Below are positions 51,111 to 64,000 of a DNA stretch of 64,000 bases, one piece after another. Positions within the stretch are counted from its first letter, which is position 1; each line of letters opens with the position of its first letter. The DNA is from Nansenia antarctica (taxonomy: Eukaryota; Chordata; Actinopteri; Argentiniformes; Microstomatidae). A program made the position numbers and the translations under genes. The notes under the pieces are model-generated. The model saw only the letters and a list, made by a program, of their open reading frames with translations, was not told where the DNA came from and ran no database searches. The stretch covers positions 248,001-312,000 of the forward strand of contig CAXDII010000469.1 in NCBI GenBank assembly GCA_963989245.1, in the 5' to 3' direction.

Positions 51111-53856
51111 AAAGGCTGCACACACGCAATTCAAGTTGCTCTGATTGTCATTTAGAGTTACATTATAGGATTATTCAACAACAAGCCAAAATGTGCTCGT
51201 GAAAGGCAGAAAACAACACTTTGATAGTTTGATATAACTTGAGAACGAATGCAAAAAACACTCCACTCTAAGAACAGGCCGCTTGGACACTTTCAGAACA
51301 GCTCTGTTAATGACTGAAAACAGCTCTCGAAGAGATTGTCAAAAGAGACTCCGAAAACGAAACGTTGATCACTTTTGAGCAAAAGGCTGCACACACGCAA
51401 TTCAAGTTGCTCTGATTGTCATTTAGAGTTACATTATAGGATTATTCAACAACAAGTCAAAATGTGCTCGTGAACGGCAGAAAACAACACTTTGATAGTT
51501 TGATATAACTTGAGAACGAATGCAAAAAACAGTCCACTCTAAGAACAGGCCGCTTGGACACTTTCAGAACAGCTCTGTTAATGACTGAAAACAGCTCTCG
51601 AAGAGATTGTCAAAAGAGACTCCGAAAACGAAACGTTGATCACTTTTGAGCAAAAGGCTGCACACACGCAATTCAAGTTGCTCTGATTGTCATTTAGAGT
51701 TACATTATAGGAGCATTCAGCAACAAGTCAAAATGTGCTCCAGAAAAGCAGAAAACAACACTGATAGAACTTGAGAACGAATGCAAAAAACAGTCCACTC
51801 TCAGAACAGGCCGCTTGGACACTTTCAGAACAGCTCTGTTAATGACTGAAAACAGCTCTCGAAGAGATTGTCAAAAGAGACTCCGAAAACGAAACGTTGA
51901 TCACTTTTGAGCAAAAGGCTGCACACACGCAATTCAAGTTGCTCTGATTGTCATTTAGAGTTACATTATAGGATTATTCAACAACAAGTCAAAATGTGCT
52001 CGTGAACGGCAGAAAACAACACTTTGATAGTTTGATATAACTTGAGAACGAATGCAAAAAACAGTCCACTCTAAGAACAGGCCGCTTGGACACTTTCAGA
52101 ACAGCTCTGTTAATGACTGAAAACAGCTCTCGAAGAGATTGTCAAAAGAGACTCCGAAAACGAAACGTTGATCACTTTTGAGCAAAAGGCTGCACACACG
52201 CAATTCAAGTTGCTCTGATTGTCATTTAGAGTTACATTATAGGAGCATTCAGCAACAAGTCAAAATGTGCTCCAGAAAAGCAGAAAACAACACTGATAGA
52301 ACTTGAGAACGAATGCAAAAACAGTCCACTCTCAGAACAGGCCGCTTGGACACTTTCAGAACAGCTCTGTTAATGACTGAAAACAGCTCTCGAAGAGATT
52401 GTCAAAAGAGACTCTGAAAACGAAACGTTGATTACTTTTGAGCAAAAGGCTGCACACACGCAATTCAAGTTGCTCTGATTGTCATTTAGAGTAACATTAT
52501 AGGATTATTCAACAACAAGTCAAAATGTGCTCGTGAAAGGCAGAAAACAACACTTTGATAGTTTGATATAACTTGAGAACGAATGCAAAAAACAGTCCAC
52601 TCTAAGAACAGGCCGCTTGGACACTTTCAGAACAGCTCTGTTAATGACTGAAAACAGCTCTCGAAGAGATTGTCAAAAGAGACTCCGAAAACGAAACGTT
52701 GATCACTTTTGAGCAAAAGGCTGCACACACGCAATTCAAGTTGCTCTGATTGTCATTTAGAGTTACATTATAGGATTATTCAACAACAAGTCAAAATGTG
52801 CTCGTGAAAGGCAGAAAACAACACTTTGATAGTTTGATATAACTTGAGAACGAATGCAAAAAACAGTCCACTCTAAGAACAGGCCGCTTGGACACTTTCA
52901 GAACAGCTCTGTTAATGACTGAAAACAGCTCTCGAAGAGATTGTCAAAAGAGACTCTGAAAACGAAACGTTGATCACTTTTGAGCAAAAGGCTGCACACA
53001 CGCAATTCAAGTTGCTCTGATTGTCATTTAGAGTTACATTATAGGATTATTCAACAACAAGTCAAAATGTGCTCGTGAAAGGCAGAAAGCAACACTTTGA
53101 TAGTTTGATATAACTTGAGAACGAATGCAAAAAACACTCCACTCTAAGAACAGGCCGCTTGGACACTTTCAGAACAGCTCTGTTAATGACTGAAAACAGC
53201 TCTCGAAGAGATTGTCAAAAGAGACTCCGAAAACGAAACGTTGATCACTTTTGAGCAAAAGGCTGCACACACGCAATTCAAGTTGCTCTGATTGTCATTT
53301 AAAGTTACATTATAGGATTATTCAACAACAAGTTAAAATGTGCTCGTGAAAGGCAGAAAACAACACTTTGATAGTTTGATATAACTTGAGAACGAATGCA
53401 AAAAACAGTCCACTCTAAGAACAGGCCGCTTGGACACTTTCAGAACAGCTCTGTTAATGACTGAAAACAGCTCTCGAAGAGATTGTCAAAAGAGACTCCG
53501 AAAACGAAACGTTGATCACTTTTGAGCAAAAGGCTGCACACACGCAATTCAAGTTGCTCTGATTGTCATTTAGAGTTACATTATAGGATTATTCAACAAC
53601 AAGTCAAAATGTGCTCGTGAAAGGCAGAAAACAACACTTTGATAGTTTGATATAACTTGAGAACGAATGCAAAAAACAGTCCACTCTAAGAACAGGCCGC
53701 TTGGACACTTTCAGAACAGCTCTGTTAATGACTGAAAACAGCTCTCGAAGAGATTGTCAAAAGAGACTCCGAAAACGAAACGTTGATCACTTTTGAGCAA
53801 AAGGCTGCACACACGCAATTCAAGTTGCTCTGATTGTCATTTAGAGTTACATTATA

Positions 53857-56800
53857 GGATCATTCAGCAACAAGTCAAAATGTGCTCCAGAAAAGCAGAA
53901 AACAACACTGATAGAACTTGAGAACGAATGCAAAAAACAGTCCACTCTCAGAACAGGCCGCTTGGACACTTTCAGAACAGCTCTGTTAATGACTGAAAAC
54001 AGCTCTCGAAGAGATTGTCAAAAGAGACTCTGAAAACGAAACGTTGATCACTTTTGAGCAAAAGGCTGCACACACGCAATTCAAGTTGCTCTGATTGTCA
54101 TTTAGAGTTACATTATAGGATTATTCAACAACAAGTCAAAATGTGCTCGTGAAAGGCAGAAAACAACACTTTGATAGTTTGATATAACTTGAGAACGAAT
54201 GCAAAAAACACTCCACTCTAAGAACAGGCCGCTTGGACACTTTCAGAACAGCTCTGTTAATGACTGAAAACAGCTCTCGAAGAGATTGTCAAAAGAGACT
54301 CCGAAAACGAAACGTTGATCACTTTTGAGCAAAAGGCTGCACACACGCAATTCAAGTTGCTCTGATTGTCATTTAGAGTTACATTATAGGAGCATTCAGC
54401 AACAAGTCAAAATGTGCTCCAGAAAAGCAGAAAACAACACTGATAGAACTTGAGAACGAATGCAAAAAACAGTCCACTCTAAGAACAGGCCGCTTGGACA
54501 CTTTCAGAACAGCTCTGTTAATGACTGAAAACAGCTCTCGAAGAGATTGTCAAAAGAGACTCTGAAAACGAAACGTTGATCACTTTTGAGCAAAAGGCTG
54601 CACACACGCAATTCAAGTTGCACTGATTGTCATTTAGAGTTACATTATAGGATTATTCAACAACAAGTCAAAATGTGCTCGTGAAAGGCAGAAAACAACA
54701 CTTTGATAGTTTGATATAACTTGAGAACGAATGCAAAAAACAGTCCACTCTAAGAACAGGCCGCTTGGACACTTTCAGAACAGCTCTGTTAATGACTGAA
54801 AACAGCTCTCGAAGAGATTGTCAAAAGAGACTCCGAAAACGAAACGTTGATCACTTTTGAGCAAAATGCTGCACACACGCAATTCAAGTTGCTCTGATTG
54901 TCATTTAGAGTTACTTCATAGGATTATTCAACAACAAGTCAAAATGTGCTCGTGAAAGGCAGAAAACAACACTTTGATAGTTTGATATAACTTGAGAACG
55001 AATGCAAAAAACAGTCCACTCTAAGAATAGGCCGCTTGGACACTTTCAGAACAGCTCTGTTAATGACTGAAAACAGCTCTCGAAGAGATTGTCAAAAGAG
55101 ACTCCGAAAACGAAACGTTGATCACTTTTGAGCAAAAGGCTGCACACACGCAATTCAAGTTGCTCTGATTGTCATTTAGAGTTACATTATAGGATTATTC
55201 AACAACAAGTCAAAATGTGCTCGTGAAAGGCAGAAAACAACACTTTGATAGTTTGATATAACTTGAGAACGAATGCAAAAAACAGTCCACTCTAAGAACA
55301 GGCCGCTTGGACACTTTCAGAACAGCTCTGTTAATGACTGAAAACAGCTCTCGAAGAGATTGTCAAAAGAGACTCTGAAAACGAAACGTTGATCACTTTT
55401 GAGCAAAAGGCTGCACACACGCAATTCAAGTTGCTCTGATTGTCATTTAGAGTTACATTATAGGATTATTCAACAACAAGTCAAAATGTGCTCGTGAAAG
55501 GCAGAAAACAACACTTTGATAGTTTGATATAACTTGAGAACGAATGCAAAAAACAGTCCACTCTAAGAACAGGCCGCTTGGACACTTTCAGAACAGCTCT
55601 GTTAATGACTGAAAACAGCTCTCGAAGAGATTGTCAAAAGAGACTCCGAAAACGAAACGTTGATCACTTTTGAGCAAAAGGCTGCACACACGCAATTCAA
55701 GTTGCTCTGATTGTCATTTAGAGTTACATTATAGGATCATTCAGCAACAAGTCAAAATGTGCTCCAGAAAAGCAGAAAACAACACTGATAGAACTTGAGA
55801 ACGAATGCAAAAAACAGTCCACTCTCAGAACAGGCCGCTTGGACACTTTCAGAACAGCTCTGTTAATGACTGAAAACAGCTCTCGAAGAGATTGTCAAAA
55901 GAGACTCTGAAAACGAAACGTTGATCACTTTTGAGCAAAAGGCTGCACACACGCAATTCAAGTTGCTCTGATTGTCATTTAGAGTTACATTATAGGATTA
56001 TTCAACAACAAGTCAAAATGTGCTCGTGAAAGGCAGAAAACAACACTTTGATAGTTTGATATAACTTGAGAACGAATGCAAAAAACACTCCACTCTAAGA
56101 ACAGGCCGCTTGGACACTTTCAGAACAGCTCTGTTAATGACTGAAAACAGCTCTCGAAGAGATTGTCAAAAGAGACTCCGAAAACGAAACGTTGATCACT
56201 TTTGAGCAAAAGGCTGCACACACGCAATTCAAGTTGCTCTGATTGTCATTTAGAGTTACATTATAGGAGCATTCAGCAACAAGTCAAAATGTGCTCCAGA
56301 AAAGCAGAAAACAACACTGATAGAACTTGAGAACGAATGCAAAAAACAGTCCACTCTAAGAACAGGCCGCTTGGACACTTTCAGAACAGCTCTGTTAATG
56401 ACTGAAAACAGCTCTCGAAGAGATTGTCAAAAGAGACTCTGAAAACGAAACGTTGATCACTTTTGAGCAAAAGGCTGCACACACGCAATTCAAGTTGCAC
56501 TGATTGTCATTTAGAGTTACATTATAGGATTATTCAACAACAAGTCAAAATGTGCTCGTGAAAGGCAGAAAACAACACTTTGATAGTTTGATATAACTTG
56601 AGAACGAATGCAAAAAACAGTCCACTCTAAGAACAGGCCGCTTGGACACTTTCAGAACAGCTCTGTTAATGACTGAAAACAGCTCTCGAAGAGATTGTCA
56701 AAAGAGACTCCGAAAACGAAACGTTGACCACTTTTGAGCAAAAGGCTGCACACACGCAATTCAAGTTGCTCTGATTGTCATTTAGAGTTACATTATAGGA

Positions 56801-57610
56801 TTATTCAACAACAAGTCAAAATGTGCTCGTGAAAGGCAGAAAACAACACTTTGATAGTTTGATATAACTTGAGAACGAATGCAAAAAACAGTCCACTCTA
56901 AGAACAGGCCGCTTGGACACTTTCAGAACAGCTCTGTTAATGACTGAAAACAGCTCTCGAAGAGATTGTCAAAAGAGACTCCGAAAACGAAACGTTGATC
57001 ACTTTTGAGCAAAAGGCTGCACACACGCAATTCAAGTTGCTCTGATTGTCATTTAGAGTTACATTATAGGATTATTCAACAACAAGTCAAAATGTGCTCG
57101 TGAAAGGCAGAAAACAACACTTTGATAGTTTGATATAACTTGAGAACGAATGCAAAAAACAGTCCACTCTAAGAACAGGCCGCTTGGACACTTTCAGAAC
57201 AGCTCTGTTAATGACTGAAAACAGCTCTCGAAGAGATTGTCAAAAGAGACTCCGAAAACGAAACGTTGACCACTTTTGAGCAAAAGGCTGCACACACGCA
57301 ATTCAAGTTGCTCTGATTGTCATTTAGAGTTACATTATAGGATTATTCAACAACAAGTCAAAATGTGCTCGTGAAAGGCAGAAAACAACACTTTGATAGT
57401 TTGATATAACATGAGAACGAATGCAAAAAACAGTCCACTCTAAGAACAGGCCGCTTGGACACTTTCAGAACAGCTCTGTTAATGACTGAAAACAGCTCTC
57501 GAAGAGATTGTCAAAAGAGACTCCGAAAACGAAACGTTGATCACTTTTGAGCAAAAGGCTGCACACACGCAATTCAAGTTGCTCTGATTGTCATTTAGAG
57601 TTACATTATA
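53857..57610 (+). repeat. 1877-bp 7-mer higher-order repeat
   Basis: The rare GGATCATTCAGC occurs at 53857 and 55734, and TTGCACTGATTG near 54620 and 56497. The offset of 1877 bp equals five long (271 bp) and two short (261 bp) monomers. The second copy continues into a pair of GTTGACCAC monomers (about 56727 and 57267). Confidence 0.82.
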
Positions 57611-60600
57611 GGATTATTCAACAACAAGTCAAAATGTGCTCGTGAAAGGCAGAAAACAACACTTTGATAGTTTGATATAACTTGAGAACGAATGCAAAAA
57701 ACAGTCCACTCTAAGAACAGGCCGCTTGGACACTTTCAGAACAGCTCTGTTAATGACTGAAAACAGCTCTCGAAGAGATTGTCAAAAGAGACTCTGAAAA
57801 CGAAACGTTGATCACTTTTGAGCAAAAGGCTGCACACACGCAATTCAAGTTGCTCTGATTGTCATTTAGAGTTACATTATAGGATTATTCAACAACAAGT
57901 CAAAATGTGCTCGTGAAAGGCAGAAAACAACACTTTGATAGTTTGATATAACTTGAGAACGAATGCAAAAAACAGTCCACTCTAAGAACAGGCCGCTTGG
58001 ACACTTTCAGAACAGCTCTGTTAATGACTGAAAACAGCTCTCGAAGAGATTGTCAAAAGAGACTCCGAAAACGAAACGTTGATCACTTTTGAGCAAAAGG
58101 CTGCACACACGCAATTCAAGTTGCTCTGATTGTCATTTAGAGTTACATTATAGGATTATTCAACAACAAGTCAAAATGTGCTCGTGAAAGGCAGAAAACA
58201 ACACTTTGATAGTTTGATATAACTTGAGAACGAATGCAAAAAACAGTCCACTCTAAGAACAGGCCGCTTGGACACTTTCAGAACAGCTCTGTTAATGACT
58301 GAAAACAGCTCTCGAAGAGATTGTCAAAAGAGACTCTGAAAACGAAACGTTGATCACTTTTGAGCAAAAGGCTGCACACACGCAATTCAAGTTGCTCTGA
58401 TTGTCATTTAGAGTTACATTATAGGATTATTCAACAACAAGTCAAAATGTGCTCGTGAAAGGCAGAAAACAACACTTTGATAGTTTGATATAACTTGAGA
58501 ACGAATGCAAAAAACAGTCCACTCTAAGAACAGGCCGCTTGGACACTTTCAGAACAGCTCTGTTAATGACTGAAAACAGCTCTCGAAGAGATTGTCAAAA
58601 GAGACTCCGAAAACGAAACGTTGATCACTTTTGAGCAAAAGGCTGCACACACGCAATTCAAGTTGCTCTGATTGTCATTTAGAGTTACATTATAGGATTA
58701 TTCAACAACAAGTCAAAATGTGCTCCAGAAAAGCAGAAAACAACACTGATAGAACTTGAGAACGAATGCAAAAAACAGTCCACTCTCAGAACAGGCCGCT
58801 TGGACACTTTCAGAACAGCTCTGTTAATGACTGAAAACAGCTCTCGAAGAGATTGTCAAAAGAGACTCTGAAAACGAAACGTTGATCACTTTTGAGCAAA
58901 AGGCTGCACACACGCAATTCAAGTTGCTCTGATTGTCATTTAGAGTTACATTATAGGATTATTCAACAACAAGTCAAAATGTGCTCGTGAAAGGCAGAAA
59001 ACAACACTTTGATAGTTTGATATAACTTGAGAACGAATGCAAAAAACACTCCACTCTAAGAACAGGCCGCTTGGACACTTTCAGAACAGCTCTGTTAATG
59101 ACTGAAAACAGCTCTCGAAGAGATTGTCAAAAGAGACTCCGAAAACGAAACGTTGATCACTTTTGAGCAAAAGGCTGCACACACGCAATTCAAGTTGCTC
59201 TGATTGTCATTTAAAGTTACATTATAGGATTATTCAACAACAAGTTAAAATGTGCTCGTGAAAGGCAGAAAACAACACTTTGATAGTTTGATATAACTTG
59301 AGAACGAATGCAAAAAACAGTCCACTCTAAGAACAGGCCGCTTGGACACTTTCAGAACAGCTCTGTTAATGACTGAAAACAGCTCTCGAAGAGATTGTCA
59401 AAAGAGACTCCGAAAACGAAACGTTGATCACTTTTGAGCAAAAGGCTGCACACACGCAATTCAAGTTGCTCTGATTGTCATTTAGAGTTACATTATAGGA
59501 TTATTCAACAACAAGTCAAAATGTGCTCGTGAAAGGCAGAAAACAACACTTTGATAGTTTGATATAACTTGAGAACGAATGCAAAAAACAGTCCACTCTA
59601 AGAACAGGCCGCTTGGACACTTTCAGAACAGCTCTGTTAATGACTGAAAACAGCTCTCGAAGAGATTGTCAAAAGAGACTCCGAAAACGAAACGTTGATC
59701 ACTTTTGAGCAAAAGGCTGCACACACGCAATTCAAGTTGCTCTGATTGTCATTTAGAGTTACATTATAGGATTATTCAACAACAAGTCAAAATGTGCTCG
59801 TGAAAGGCAGAAAACAACACTTTGATAGTTTGATATAACTTGAGAACGAATGCAAAAAACAGTCCACTCTAAGAACAGGCCGCTTTGGACACTTTCAGAA
59901 CAGCTCTGTTAATGACTGAAAACAGCTCTCGAAGAGATTGTCAAAAGAGACTCCGAAAACGAAACGTTGATCACTTTTGAGCAAAAGGCTGCATACACGC
60001 AATTCAAGTTGCTCTGATTGTCATTTAGAGTTACATTATAGGAGCATTCAGCAACAAGTCAAAATGTGCTCCAGAAAAGCAGAAAACAACACTGATAGAA
60101 CTTGAGAACGAATGCAAAAAACAGTCCACTCTAAGAACAGGCCGCTTGGACACTTTCAGAACAGCTCTGTTAATGACTGAAAACAGCTCTCGAAGAGATT
60201 GTCAAAAGAGACTCTGAAAACGAAACGTTGATCACTTTTGAGCAAAAGGCTGCACACACGCAATTCAAGTTGCACTGATTGTCATTTAGAGTTACATTAT
60301 AGGATTATTCAACAACAAGTCAAAATGTGCTCGTGAAAGGCAGAAAACAACACTTTGATAGTTTGATATAACTTGAGAACGAATGCAAAAAACAGTCCAC
60401 TCTAAGAACAGGCCGCTTGGACACTTTCAGAACAGCTCTGTTAATGACTGAAAACAGCTCTCGAAGAGATTGTCAAAAGAGACTCCGAAAACGAAACGTT
60501 GACCACTTTTGAGCAAAAGGCTGCACACACGCAATTCAAGTTGCTCTGATTGTCATTTAGAGTTACATTATAGGATTATTCAACAACAAGTCAAAATGTG

Positions 60601-61084
60601 CTCGTGAAAGGCAGAAAACAACACTTTGATAGTTTGATATAACTTGAGAACGAATGCAAAAAACAGTCCACTCTAAGAACAGGCCGCTTGGACACTTTCA
60701 GAACAGCTCTGTTAATGACTGAAAACAGCTCTCGAAGAGATTGTCAAAAGAGACTCCGAAAACGAAACGTTGATCACTTTTGAGCAAAAGGCTGCACACA
60801 CGCAATTCAAGTTGCTCTGATTGTCATTTAGAGTTACATTATAGGATTATTCAACAGCAAGTCAAAATGTGCTCGTGAAAGGCAGAAAACAACACTTTGA
60901 TAGTTTGATATAACTTGAGAACGAATGCAAAAAACAGTCCACTCTAAGAACAGGCCGCTTGGACACTTTCAGAACAGCTCTGTTAATGACTGAAAACAGC
61001 TCTCGAAGAGATTGTCAAAAGAGACTCTGAAAACGAAACGTTGATCACTTTTGAGCAAAAGGCTTTACACACGCAATTCAAGTT

Positions 61085-63640
61085 GCACTGATTGTCATTT
61101 AGAGTTACATTATAGGATTATTCAACAACAAGTCAAAAGGTGCTCGTGAAAGGCAGAAAACAACACTTTGATAGTTTGATATAACTTGAGAACGAATGCA
61201 AAAAACAGTCCACTCTAAGAACAGGCCGCTTGGACACTTTCAGAACAGCTCTGTTAATGACTGAAAACAGCTCTCGAAGAGATTGTCAAAAGAGACTCCG
61301 AAAACGAAACGTTGATCACTTTTGAGCAAAAGGCTGCACACACGCAATTCAAGTTGCTCTGATTGTCATTTAGAGTTACATTATAGGATTATTCAACAAC
61401 AAGTCAAAATGTGCTCGTGAAAGGCAGAAAACAACACTTTGATAGTTTGATATAACTTGAGAACGAATGCAAAAAACAGTCCACTCTAAGAACAGGCCGC
61501 TTGGACACTTTCAGAACAGCTCTGTTAATGACTGAAAACAGCTCTCGAAGAGATTGTCAAAAGAGACTCCGAAAACGAAACGTTGATCACTTTTGAGCAA
61601 AAGGCTGCACACACGCAATTCAAGTTGCTCTGATTGTCATTTAGAGTTACATTATAGGATTATTCAACAACAAGTCAAAATGTGCTCGTGAAAGGCAGAA
61701 AACAACACTTTGATAGTTTGATATAACTTGAGAACGAATGCAAAAAACAGTCCACTCTAAGAACAGGCCGCTTGGACACTTTCAGAACAGCTCTGTTAAT
61801 GACTGAAAACAGCTCTCGAAGAGATTGTCAAAAGAGACTCCGAAAACGAAACGTTGATCACTTTTGAGCAAAAGGCTGCACACACGCAATTCAAGTTGCT
61901 CTGATTGTCATTTAGAGTTACATTATAGGATTATTCAACAACAAGTCAAAATGTGCTCGTGAAAGGCAGAAAACAACACTTTGATAGTTTGATATAACTT
62001 GAGAACGAATGCAAAAAACAGTCCACTCTAAGAACAGGCCGCTTGGACACTTTCAGAACAGCTCTGTTAATGACTGAAAACAGCTCTCGAAGAGATTGTC
62101 AAAAGAGACTCCGAAAACGAAACGTTGATCACTTTTGAGCAAAAGGCTGCACACACGCAATTCAAGTTGCTCTGATTGTCATTTAGAGTTACATTATAGG
62201 ATTATTCAACAACAAGTCAAAATGTGCTCGTGAAAGGCAGAAAACAACACTTTGATAGTTTGATATAACTTGAGAACGAATGCAAAAAACAGTCCACTCT
62301 AAGAACAGGCCGCTTGGACACTTTCAGAACAGCTCTGTTAATGACTGAAAACAGCTCTCGAAGAGATTGTCAAAAGAGACTCCGAAAACGAAACGTTGAT
62401 CACTTTTGAGCAAAAGGCTGCACACACGCAATTCAAGTTGCTCTGATTGTCATTTAGAGTTACATTATAGGATTATTCAACAACAAGTCAAAATGTGCTC
62501 GTGAAAGGCAGAAAACAACACTTTGATAGTTTGATATAACTTGAGAACGAATGCAAAAAACAGTCCACTCTAAGAACAGGCCGCTTGGACACTTTCAGAA
62601 CAGCTCTGTTAATGACTGAAAACAGCTCTCGAAGAGATTGTCAAAAGAGACTCCGAAAACGAAACGTTGATCACTTTTGAGCAAAAGGCTGCACACACGC
62701 AATTCAAGTTGCTCTGATTGTCATTTAGAGTTACATTATAGGATTATTCAACAACAAGTCAAAATGTGCTCGTGAAAGGCAGAAAACAACACTTTGATAG
62801 TTTGATATAACTTGAGAACGAATGCAAAAAACAGTCCACTCTAAGAACAGGCCGCTTTGGACACTTTCAGAACAGCTCTGTTAATGACTGAAAACAGCTC
62901 TCGAAGAGATTGTCAAAAGAGACTCCGAAAACGAAACGTTGATCACTTTTGAGCAAAAGGCTGCACACACGCAATTCAAGTTGCTCTGATTGTCATTTAG
63001 AGTTACATTATAGGATTATTCAACAACAAGTCAAAATGTGCTCGTGAAAGGCAGAAAACAACACTTTGATAGTTTGATATAACTTGAGAACGAATGCAAA
63101 AAACAGTCCACTCTAAGAACAGGCCGCTTGGACACTTTCAGAACAGCTCTGTTAATGACTGAAAACAGCTCTCGAAGAGATTGTCAAAAGAGACTCCGAA
63201 AACGAAACGTTGATCACTTTTGAGCAAAAGGCTGCACACACGCAATTCAAGTTGCTCTGATTGTCATTTAGAGTTACATTATAGGATTATTCAACAACAA
63301 GTCAAAATGTGCTCGTGAAAGGCAGAAAACAACACTTTGATAGTTTGATATAACTTGAGAACGAATGCAAAAAACAGTCCACTCTAAGAACAGGCCGCTT
63401 GGACACTTTCAGAACAGCTCTGTTAATGACTGAAAACAGCTCTCGAAGAGATTGTCAAAAGAGACTCCGAAAACGAAACGTTGATCACTTTTGAGCAAAA
63501 GGCTGCACACACGCAATTCAAGTTGCTCTGATTGTCATTTAGAGTTACATTATAGGATTATTCAACAACAAGTCAAAATGTGCTCGTGAAAGGCAGAAAA
63601 CAACACTTTGATAGTTTGATATAACTTGAGAACGAATGCA
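61085..63640 (+). repeat. Homogeneous run of long monomers
   Basis: Roughly nine consecutive long monomers, almost all carrying GACTCCGAAAACG, GGATTATTCAAC and GTGCTCGTG, with few private changes. One has an extra T in CCGCTTTGGACAC at about 62855, a variant also seen at about 59884 some 2971 bp upstream. No short monomer is present. The run is consistent with a recent local expansion of one monomer. Confidence 0.7.
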
Positions 63641-64000
63641 AAAAACAGTCCACTCTCAGAACAGGCCGCTTGGACACTTTCAGAACAGCTGTGTTAATGA
63701 CTGAAAACAGCTCTCGAAGAGATTGTCAAAAGAGACTCTGAAAACGAAACGTTGATCACTTTTGAGCAAAAGGCTGCACACACGCAATTCAAGTTGCTCT
63801 GATTGTCATTTAGAGTTACATTATAGGAGCATTCAACAACAAGTCAAAATGTGCTCGAGAAAGGCAGAAAACAACACTTTGATAGTTTGATATCACTTGA
63901 GAACGAATGCAAAAAACAGTCCACTCTAAGAACAGGCCGCTTGGACACTTTCAGAACAGCTCTGTTAATGACTGAAAACAGCTCTCGAAGAGATTGTCAA

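Larger units (their letters stand above)
42613..64000 (+). repeat. Satellite array, segment 4 (to window end)
   Basis: About 79 monomers of the same family and orientation, with no interruption. Long and short monomers alternate in several HOR patterns. A reverse hybrid monomer (GGAGCATTCAAC with GTGCTCGAGAAAGG and GATATCACTTG) occurs at about 63826. The array runs off the window. No gene or RNA found in this 21-kb stretch. Confidence 0.97.

Overview
This window contains no intact protein-coding gene that I can support. It looks like vertebrate, most probably teleost, heterochromatin. It is a young, nearly homogeneous tandem satellite interrupted three times by hAT-superfamily DNA transposons, each with a clean 8-bp target-site duplication (TSD). 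The teleost call is an inference from the abundance of hAT elements, a LINE-like 3' tail ending in AAATAAACTTGCCTTGCC, and general sequence texture. No sequence search was possible.

Layout. Satellite monomers fill 1-8417, 9213-15242, 32760-41167 and 42613-64000, about 44 kb or roughly 160 monomers, all in the same orientation. There are two monomer types: long (about 271 bp) and short (about 260-261 bp). They are arranged in several local higher-order repeats (HORs) with periods near 802, 811, 1615, 1877, 2147 and 2156-2158 bp. Hybrid monomers show exchange between the two types.

Insertion 1 (8418-9212, TSD CAAAAGAG) is a 795-bp hAT element that still carries a minus-strand remnant resembling a DUF4371/ZMYM1-like transposase. 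Insertion 2 (15243-32759, TSD CATTTAGA) is 17.5 kb. It consists of a partial left copy of a 1.25-kb hAT element, a 14.9-kb minisatellite of a 31-bp palindromic unit, about 445 bp of other sequence with a LINE-like tail, and a second, complete copy of the same hAT element. Only the outermost ends are flanked by the TSD, so the block appears to have moved as a composite (macro)transposon. A further 89-bp hAT-type MITE with its own 8-bp TSD is nested in the complete copy, and the minisatellite begins inside the truncated copy of that MITE. Insertion 3 (41168-42612, TSD GATATAAC) is a 1445-bp non-autonomous hAT element with perfect 15-bp terminal inverted repeats.

The parts do not form a gene system. 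They record satellite turnover (HOR amplification, block duplication, monomer recombination) overlaid with recent hAT insertions, one of which carries a large tandem-repeat expansion. The most notable object is the composite hAT/minisatellite element at 15243-32759.
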